A DNA stretch of 5,480 bases from an uncultured Veillonella sp. Lineage in GTDB: Bacteria > Bacillota > Negativicutes > Veillonellales > Veillonellaceae. Position numbers and translations under genes: made by a program. Positions 1-3,860 of this stretch are shown here, piece by piece (position 1 is the first letter of the stretch; the number at the start of each line of letters is the position of its first letter). Where the stretch lies: the NCBI RefSeq assembly GCF_900545205.1, contig NZ_UQYC01000096.1, forward strand, positions 1 to 5,480. The letters are read 5' to 3'. Below the pieces are notes generated by a model, which was not told where the DNA came from, did no database searches, and worked only from the letters and a program-made list of their open reading frames with translations.

Positions 1-17
1 GGCTTTAAAGAAATAAT

Positions 18-701
18 ATGAAGAAGACTATATTATTTGATTTAGATGGAACTTTAACGGATTCTCAAGAAGGCATTCTTAAAAGCATTAAATTTGCATT
101 GGAACATTTTGGTTATGATGTACCTGATGAAGAAACATTACAATTATTCTTAGGACCACCATTGGTAGATGCGTTCCAAGAACATTGTGGTATGACCTTT
201 GAGCAAGCGGAAGAAACATACTTTAAATTCCGTGAACGGTATGGTACCATCGGTAAATTTGAAAATAAAGTATATCCGAATATTGTAGACTTATTAGCTA
301 AATGTAAAACTGAACAATATACCATAGCTGTAGCTACTGCAAAACCAGAACATTATGCTAAAGATATTCTAGACCACTTTGAATTGACACCATACTTTGA
401 TGTTATTGTAGGTGCAAATTACGAGGCTGGTTTATTGCATAAGAAAGAGATTCTTGAAAAGGCTCTTACCCTTTGTGGTAACCCATTGACCGATGACAAT
501 GGTCGTCGTTTGGCATTTATGGTTGGGGATCGCAAGTATGATGTAGAGGCAGCTAATGAACTTGGTTGTATCTCTATCGGCGTTACTTATGGTTATGGTA
601 CAGAAGCTGAACTAAAAGAAGCTGATGCAGAATACATTTGTGATGATGTTGATGAAATTGCTGACGTTCTGGACCTTGAAGAAATGATGGTTCGTAGATA
701 A
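18..701 (+). CDS. HAD-superfamily hydrolase, Gph/5'-nucleotidase-like phosphatase
   Basis: This 227-residue protein has all four HAD motifs in order. Motif I is DLDGTLTDS, with nucleophile Asp8 and acid/base Asp10. Motif II is Thr107 in VATAKP. Motif III is probably Lys143 in HKKEIL. Motif IV is VGDRKYD, with Asp171 and Asp175 as Mg-binding acids. Residues of about 15-85 form a small helical C1 cap, including a GPPL segment seen in the phosphoglycolate phosphatase/5'-nucleotidase-like branch. The family removes phosphate from small cytosolic metabolites through an aspartyl-phosphate intermediate; the substrate (phosphoglycolate, a nucleotide or another ester) cannot be read from the sequence. 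Length is normal for the family and the frame is intact. The start lies near the window edge with only a weak A-rich purine stretch before it, so any operon partner upstream is unseen. Hairpin terminators follow 27 bases after the stop, so it ends its transcript. The HAD assignment is firm and the Gph/5'-nucleotidase subfamily is moderate. Confidence 0.9.
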   Translation: MKKTILFDLDGTLTDSQEGILKSIKFALEHFGYDVPDEETLQLFLGPPLVDAFQEHCGMTFEQAEETYFKFRERYGTIGKFENKVYPNIVDLLAKCKTEQYTIAVATAKPEHYAKDILDHFELTPYFDVIVGANYEAGLLHKKEILEKALTLCGNPLTDDNGRRLAFMVGDRKYDVEAANELGCISIGVTYGYGTEAELKEADAEYICDDVDEIADVLDLEEMMVRR

Positions 702-727
702 GCTATTATAAATAAAATATCAACTTT

Positions 728-758
728 AAAAGGCTAGAGGAATTTCCTCTAGCCTTTT
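728..758 (+). terminator. Rho-independent terminator of the HAD gene
   Basis: A perfect 13-bp stem (AAAAGGCTAGAGG with its complement) closes a 5-base AATTT loop and ends in TTTT. It begins 27 bases after the HAD stop codon. The A-run on the 5' side means it could also act weakly on transcripts from the opposite strand. Confidence 0.85.
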
Positions 759-771
759 GGCATCTATCTAA

Positions 772-801
772 AAAAGGACTAACCTATAGGTTAGTCCTTT
801 T
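772..801 (-). terminator. Rho-independent terminator of the SpeD-like gene
   Basis: A perfect 30-base palindrome gives a 13-bp stem (AAAAGGACTAACC with its complement) around a TATA loop. Read on the minus strand, it lies just past the stop codon at 805 and is followed by a run of six T (positions 770-775 are all A on the plus strand). It is therefore placed to end the leftward SpeD-like transcript, and with its neighbour it insulates the two convergent genes. Confidence 0.85.
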
Positions 802-804
802 GTG

Positions 805-1311
805 TTATTTTTTTAGGCCGCTTTTTTTAGCTAATGTTTTGATAACCTTAGCACTTTGTTTTTTCAACTTGCCGCCTGTTTGTTTGAGTTGGATACGTGT
901 ACGAGAAACACGACCAAGTGTAGTAATCTTAGTTTTGCGACGTGGCTTCATATCACGTTCGTTACCAAAGTCGCCACGTTGTACACTTGTTGCTTTTACC
1001 TTTTCAGCTCTGAAAGATTTACGTAACGCTTTCATAATTAATGTAAGCGGTAAGGATTGCTCAAAAGAATACAAATCAACAGCCACATAGCCTAGAGCAG
1101 GATATGTATGCAATGTAAAGTGAAAGCCTGGTGCAACAGATAGGAGGGCGATCTCCTCGTCCATAACTTGACAACTGATTTCATCAACATCAAGGTCAGC
1201 TAAATCAAATGCAGTTGCTACACTTTCTTGTACAGCTGTAGCGGATGAGATTGCATCCTCATCGCAGGAATATAAATCAATTAAAAGTTCTTGTCCTAAT
1301 GCTTCTGCCAT
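805..1311 (-). CDS. SpeD-like (AdoMet decarboxylase fold) protein lacking the pyruvoyl serine, with basic tail
   Basis: This is a 168-residue protein. Residues 6-115 resemble the bacterial/archaeal S-adenosylmethionine decarboxylase (SpeD) fold: GQELLIDLYSCD at the N-terminus, then FHFTLHTYP-LGYVAVDLYSF at 63-83 and a KALRKSFRAEKV helix before QRGDFG. True SpeD cleaves itself at Ser63 to make a pyruvoyl group that decarboxylates AdoMet for spermidine synthesis. An ungapped comparison with the Thermotoga-type motif (ESHLSIHTWPE...FTC) puts Phe at Ser63, Gly at Glu62 and Phe at Cys83, while His68, Thr69, Pro71 and the AVD stretch remain. Canonical self-processing therefore looks impossible. Residues 117-168 form an extra tail with 19 Lys/Arg and only two acids, which suggests binding to nucleic acid or another polyanion. 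The start is set at 1311 because AGAAGGT lies just upstream; in-frame ATGs at 1329 and 1344 lack a ribosome site. No polyamine gene adjoins it. Fold relation is fairly sure; function is unknown. I do not give it the name speD because the key residues are absent. Confidence 0.8.
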   Translation of the reverse strand: MAEALGQELLIDLYSCDEDAISSATAVQESVATAFDLADLDVDEISCQVMDEEIALLSVAPGFHFTLHTYPALGYVAVDLYSFEQSLPLTLIMKALRKSFRAEKVKATSVQRGDFGNERDMKPRRKTKITTLGRVSRTRIQLKQTGGKLKKQSAKVIKTLAKKSGLKK

Positions 1312-1317
1312 AACAAC

Positions 1318-1324
1318 ACCTTCT
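1318..1324 (-). promoter_or_regulatory. Ribosome binding site of the SpeD-like gene
   Basis: AGAAGGT on the minus strand lies 6 bases before the ATG at 1311. It would fall inside the coding region if the ATG at 1329 or 1344 were used, and neither of those has a comparable site. It therefore decides the start in favour of 1311. Confidence 0.75.
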
Positions 1325-1346
1325 TTCATAAAAATATATCTCATTT

Positions 1347-1375
1347 ATTATACCTAGAATTTAGGATTAAGTCCA
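1347..1375 (-). promoter_or_regulatory. Predicted sigma-A promoter of the SpeD-like gene
   Basis: The minus strand has a perfect TATAAT (1352 to 1347) with TGGACT (4 of 6 consensus bases) 17 bases upstream (1375 to 1370). The predicted start is near 1340, giving a leader of about 30 bases and placing the ATG at 1344 outside the transcript. An imperfect palindrome (CCTA/TAGG arms, 1353-1365) sits in the spacer and could be an operator, but it is short. Confidence 0.6.
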
Positions 1376-1394
1376 ATCATAGAAGGATGTATTA

Positions 1395-1430
1395 AAAGGT
1401 CAAATGTATAGTGTAATATATTTGACCTTT
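1395..1430. repeat. Inverted repeat with GGTCAAA/TTTGACC arms, probable operator
   Basis: The arms AAAGGTCAAAT (1395-1405) and ATTTGACCTTT (1420-1430) are perfect complements. Three further pairs and one G-T pair extend symmetry inward. Each arm contains GGTCAAA, the core heptad of the CtsR box, but the two copies face each other instead of lying in tandem. The element ends just before the ctsR -35 box and lies about 20 bases upstream of the divergent -35 box, so it could act on both promoters. A terminator role is unlikely because neither strand brings a gene into it. Confidence 0.65.
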
Positions 1431-1433
1431 ATA

Positions 1434-1462
1434 TTGACTAAAGTCAAAAAGTCAAATATAAT
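1434..1462 (+). promoter_or_regulatory. Sigma-A promoter of ctsR-mcsA-mcsB
   Basis: TTGACT (1434-1439, one mismatch to consensus) and a perfect TATAAT (1457-1462) are exactly 17 bases apart. The predicted start is near 1469, leaving a leader of roughly 57 bases before ctsR. The spacer is filled by two AGTCAAA heptads, so repressor binding there would directly block RNA polymerase. Confidence 0.85.
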
Positions 1463-1490
1463 AGATATATGTAAAAAGCAAATAGTCAAA
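1442..1490 (+). promoter_or_regulatory. ctsR operator: CtsR-type operator heptads over the promoter
   Basis: AGTCAAA occurs at 1442-1448, 1450-1456 and 1484-1490. The first two fill the promoter spacer and the third lies in the early leader. The established CtsR box is a direct repeat, RGTCAAA-NAN-RGTCAAA, with a 10-base period. Here the tandem pair has a single-base gap (8-base period). Autorepression by CtsR is known in Bacillus and is inferred here from motif and position; the precise binding register is uncertain. Confidence 0.7.
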
Positions 1491-1525
1491 AATATATTAA
1501 ATAAAATGTTAAAGAGGTGTTTTTT

Positions 1526-2005
1526 ATGAGTATGATAGCTGATAAAATAGAAAAGTTTATATTGGATCGTATGCGTGAAGAACAAGAGAAATTAATTTTA
1601 AAGCGTAATGAATTAGCTGATGAATTAGATTGTGCACCTTCGCAAATTAGTTATGTACTAAGTACACGTTTTTCTAATGAGCGTGGGTTTGATGTTGAAT
1701 CAAGACGTGGTCTAGGTGGATATATTCGAATTACAAAATTAAATCCAGAAAGCTCCGATTCACTACCAGCTGTAACAACCTATCGTATTTATGAAGGTCA
1801 AAATACAGTAGATCGATTGATTGATATTAAAGATATAGACCAATCCTTGTTCCAATTACTACAGGCTGAAAAGATTACTCGTCGTGAAGCTCAATTAATG
1901 CATAATTCCTTTGCTACATTAATTGAGAATACCGACATTGAACATCGTAATGATGCAATTCGTCAGCTCTACGCAACAATGGTGGATACACTACGGAAGG
2001 AGTGA
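1526..2005 (+). CDS. ctsR: CtsR, transcriptional repressor of class III stress genes
   Basis: This 159-residue protein is the dimeric winged-helix repressor of clp genes. The N-terminal domain (about 1-72) has the family's recognition region: APSQISYVLSTRFS (37-50), then a wing with GFDVESRR followed by GYIRI (54-69). The remainder (about 75-159) is the helical dimerisation domain that in Bacillus is a target of McsB and Clp. The start at 1526 is chosen because AAAGAGG ends 8 bases upstream; the in-frame GTG at 1517 is part of that ribosome site. In Bacillus subtilis the wing carries a tetraglycine loop used as an intrinsic heat sensor; here the loop reads Gly62-Leu63-Gly64-Gly65, so one glycine is replaced. 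The gene is first in a tight cluster with mcsA (6-base gap) and is probably autoregulated through the heptads at its promoter. Identity is very secure. Confidence 0.95.
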   Translation: MSMIADKIEKFILDRMREEQEKLILKRNELADELDCAPSQISYVLSTRFSNERGFDVESRRGLGGYIRITKLNPESSDSLPAVTTYRIYEGQNTVDRLIDIKDIDQSLFQLLQAEKITRREAQLMHNSFATLIENTDIEHRNDAIRQLYATMVDTLRKE

Positions 2006-2011
2006 TGATCA

Positions 2012-2551
2012 GTGATATGTGATCATTGCCATAAAAATGAAGCTACCATCCACATGACAAATATTGTAAATAATCAGAAGACGGAACAACATTTGTGCAA
2101 TACATGTGCCACTGCATTACAGCAGGAGGGAAAATTATCTCCTTATAGTTCCTTTATGAATGATATGTGGGATGATGGCTTTTTTACCAATGAGTTCTTT
2201 AAGAATATGGTCTATCCTGACAATCTATTAAAATCTCATCAGTCTAAACGTTGCCCTCAATGTGGTATTACCTATGATGAGTTCAATCGGATAGGCAAGT
2301 TTGGTTGTAATACATGTTATGAAACCTTTGCTAGTGAAATAAAACCGTTATTACAAAGATTACAAGGTAGTTCTGAATATGAAGGAACTGTTCCTAGTCA
2401 TGATCATAATGTATTTAAAGCAAAGTATGAACTAAAGCGGTTACGTCATCAATTAGACTCAGCAATTCAAGCTGAGAACTTCGAAGATGCAGCCATTTTA
2501 AGAGATAAAATAAAAGAATTAGAAGCCATCATTGGTGGCGATAAAGAATAG
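2012..2551 (+). CDS. mcsA: McsA, zinc-binding activator of McsB arginine kinase
   Basis: This 179-residue protein has four CxxC pairs, at Cys3/Cys6, Cys29/Cys32, Cys81/Cys84 and Cys99/Cys102, as expected for McsA metal-binding domains. A C-terminal UVR motif (about 137-172: helix LKRLRHQLDSAI followed by ENFEDAAILRDKIKELE) is of the type shared with UvrB/UvrC and the ClpC middle domain. In Bacillus McsA binds and activates McsB and links metal or redox state to CtsR control. The start is a GTG at 2012, giving MICDHC, which matches the usual McsA N-terminus. GGAAGGAG (1995-2002, inside the end of ctsR) is 9 bases before it. An ATG at 2005 overlapping the ctsR stop is out of frame and closes after five codons. 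mcsB follows after 12 bases. Confidence 0.95.
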   Translation: MICDHCHKNEATIHMTNIVNNQKTEQHLCNTCATALQQEGKLSPYSSFMNDMWDDGFFTNEFFKNMVYPDNLLKSHQSKRCPQCGITYDEFNRIGKFGCNTCYETFASEIKPLLQRLQGSSEYEGTVPSHDHNVFKAKYELKRLRHQLDSAIQAENFEDAAILRDKIKELEAIIGGDKE

Positions 2552-2563
2552 GAGGTTCTTATT

Positions 2564-3625
2564 ATGTTAGATACTATATTAGATTCTCCTTTAAGCCCAT
2601 GGCTACAACATGATACGGACGCAACCGATCATATTGTCATATCTAGTCGAATCCGATTAGCACGAAATTTTGATGGTATATTGTTTACAAATCGTAATGA
2701 TAAGTCATCTTTAGAAAAGGTAAATACCATTTCTAGAGGTTTGCTTCAACCTTTAAAAGAAGCAGATGGACATCAATACTCCAATATTAATCTTGAGCAA
2801 TTAAGCGAGCGTGAGCGAGCTATATTGGTTGAAAAACATTTAATGAGTCCTGTATTGGAAGAAAAACTGCCATATCGCAATTTAGTAGTATCTGACGATG
2901 CATCTATTGTAATTATGGTGAATGAAGAAGACCATTTGCGGATTCAATCTATGGTTTCAGGATTGCGATTACAGAAAGCTTATGAACATGCTAAAAAAAT
3001 AGATAAGGCTATTGAAGCAAAATATCCATATGCTTTTGATGAACGGTTTGGTTATTTAACGGCTTGTCCTACTAATGTAGGCACAGGTTTGAGGGCATCT
3101 GTAATGTTACATTTGCCAGCATTGACCATATCTGGACGAATTACACGACTCATACGTAGCATCATTCAATTAGGCTATTCTGTACGTGGACTATATGGAG
3201 AAGGCTCCGAAGCGTTAGGAAATATTTACCAAATTTCTAATCAACGTACAATGGGTGTCAGTGAAGAGGATACCATAGAGCAATTGACGAAGATTGTAGA
3301 AGGTATCATTGCAGAAGAGCGAAAATCTCGACAATCCTTATTACATAATGATAAAGAAGGTTTAGAAGATGTATTATGGCGCTCGTTTGGCGTTTTACAA
3401 TATGCGCGTCGTGTAAATGGTAAAGAGGCCTTAACAAAGCTTAGCGATATCCAATTAGGCGTTGACTTAGAGATTTTACCTTCTTGGAGTAAGGATTCAT
3501 TTAATGAATTAATCGCCATAACTAGACCTAATTTTCTTTCTAAATATGCAGGAAATGATGATCTAACAGAAATCGAGCGTGATAGCTATCGGGCAAAGGT
3601 AATCCGACAAAAGCTTTCACATTAA
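2564..3625 (+). CDS. mcsB: McsB, protein arginine kinase
   Basis: This 353-residue protein is a bacterial member of the phosphagen (guanidino) kinase family. It transfers phosphate from ATP to arginine side chains of proteins, marking them for ClpCP. Visible landmarks are SSRIRLARN (27-35, nucleotide phosphate contacts), NEEDHLR (120-126, with the catalytic glutamate region), the signature CPTNVGTGLRAS (168-179, active-site Cys168), YGEGSEA (211-217, second conserved acid) and NQRTMG (226-231). The C-terminal RDSYRA (339-344) matches the RDxxRA motif that forms the allosteric phospho-arginine pocket in Bacillus/Geobacillus McsB. All expected active-site motifs are present, so an active kinase is predicted. 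AGGAGG (2550-2555) overlaps the mcsA stop codon and sits 8 bases before the ATG, consistent with coupled translation. In contrast to the tight ctsR-mcsA-mcsB spacing, 235 bases separate it from clpC. Confidence 0.97.
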   Translation: MLDTILDSPLSPWLQHDTDATDHIVISSRIRLARNFDGILFTNRNDKSSLEKVNTISRGLLQPLKEADGHQYSNINLEQLSERERAILVEKHLMSPVLEEKLPYRNLVVSDDASIVIMVNEEDHLRIQSMVSGLRLQKAYEHAKKIDKAIEAKYPYAFDERFGYLTACPTNVGTGLRASVMLHLPALTISGRITRLIRSIIQLGYSVRGLYGEGSEALGNIYQISNQRTMGVSEEDTIEQLTKIVEGIIAEERKSRQSLLHNDKEGLEDVLWRSFGVLQYARRVNGKEALTKLSDIQLGVDLEILPSWSKDSFNELIAITRPNFLSKYAGNDDLTEIERDSYRAKVIRQKLSH

Positions 3626-3700
3626 TATAAATTTGGAAAAGATCAATTACATATAATACATTTACACATAATCATTTTATAACTATGTGTTGATAATAGA

Positions 3701-3728
3701 TGGCTTTAATCGGATCCGATTAAAGCCA
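3701..3728. repeat. Perfect 28-base palindrome (12-bp stem, GATC loop)
   Basis: TGGCTTTAATCG pairs perfectly with its complement around a GATC centre. The stem would be stable in RNA, but neither strand has a T-run after it, so it is not a standard Rho-independent terminator. A TATAAT follows immediately (3730-3735), which also allows an operator role. It could reduce readthrough from mcsB, stabilise the upstream mRNA end, or bind a dimeric regulator; the sequence alone does not decide. Confidence 0.7.
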
Positions 3729-3735
3729 ATATAAT
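3706..3735 (+). promoter_or_regulatory. Possible clpC promoter overlapping the palindrome
   Basis: A perfect TATAAT lies at 3730-3735. The best -35 candidate, TTAATC (3706-3711, 3 of 6 bases), is 18 bases upstream and inside the palindrome. The start would be near 3742, giving a leader of about 120 bases for clpC. The weak -35 keeps confidence low. Confidence 0.35.
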
Positions 3736-3744
3736 ATATTCATG

Positions 3745-3774
3745 TTGACTGTAGAATTTGTTTGTTTAGTTAAT
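3745..3774 (+). promoter_or_regulatory. Alternative clpC promoter (TTGACT-18-GTTAAT)
   Basis: TTGACT (5 of 6 bases) is followed after 18 bases by GTTAAT (4 of 6 bases). The -35 is identical to that of ctsR, and read in reverse it supplies a single AGTCAA half-site. It competes with the other candidates in this spacer. Confidence 0.35.
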
Positions 3775-3783
3775 AGCTATTCC

Positions 3784-3802
3784 AATGGTATGTCCTACCG
3801 TT
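3784..3802 (+). other. Small hairpin in the clpC leader
   Basis: AATGGTA (3784-3790) pairs with TACCGTT (3796-3802), including one G-U pair, around a 5-base loop. It would lie in the untranslated leader of a transcript starting upstream. It is short and may be chance. An alternative weak promoter (TTGTTT at 3801-3806, 17 bases, AATAAT at 3824-3829) begins at its edge. Confidence 0.25.
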
Positions 3803-3860
3803 GTTTACATATATTTGAAGAGAAATAATTACAATTTACATAGATAGATGAGGTGATAGT

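Larger units (their letters stand above)
3626..3860. other. mcsB-clpC spacer with hairpins and promoter-like elements
   Basis: This 235-base A+T-rich stretch shows no convincing coding sequence. It holds a short inverted repeat, ACACATA/TATGTGT (3664-3670 and 3684-3690), a perfect palindrome (3701-3728), a smaller hairpin (3784-3802) and several possible promoters. No tandem RGTCAAA heptads are present; only a lone half-match, TTGACT, occurs at 3745. clpC may therefore be transcribed separately or by partial readthrough. Confidence 0.6.

Noticed and set aside
800..1090. Plus-strand 96-codon reading frame.
   Set aside because: It lies entirely opposite the SpeD-like gene, has no ribosome site, starts within the terminator region and has no recognisable domain.
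1312..1344. Longer start for the SpeD-like protein (ATG at 1344 or 1329).
   Set aside because: The added residues lack a ribosome site, the true-looking site AGAAGGT lies inside them, and the predicted transcript starts near 1340, after the first ATG.
1395..1430. Inverted repeat as a Rho-independent terminator.
   Set aside because: Genes on both sides point away from it, so no transcript needs ending there, and the arms match the CtsR heptad.
1517..1525. Upstream GTG start for ctsR adding three residues.
   Set aside because: This GTG is part of the purine-rich ribosome site AAAGAGGTG, and the ATG at 1526 has ideal spacing.
1400..1585. Minus-strand 61-codon reading frame across the ctsR promoter.
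   Set aside because: It is composed of A+T-rich low-complexity residues and overlaps the ctsR promoter and start; it is a by-product of base composition.
2005..2022. ATG overlapping the ctsR stop (TGATG) as a start for mcsA or a leader peptide.
   Set aside because: The frame closes after five codons and the ribosome site is only 2 bases away; the GTG at 2012 is well spaced and gives the expected McsA N-terminus.
3241..3519. Minus-strand 92-codon frame inside mcsB, and similar ones inside clpC (4442-4696, 4934-5125) and the HAD gene (113-325).
   Set aside because: All are antisense to well-recognised genes, lack ribosome sites and show no family features.
3810..3822. TTTGAAGAG before clpC as a CtsR half-site.
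   Set aside because: It matches the reversed heptad only in TTTGA and has no partner in tandem.
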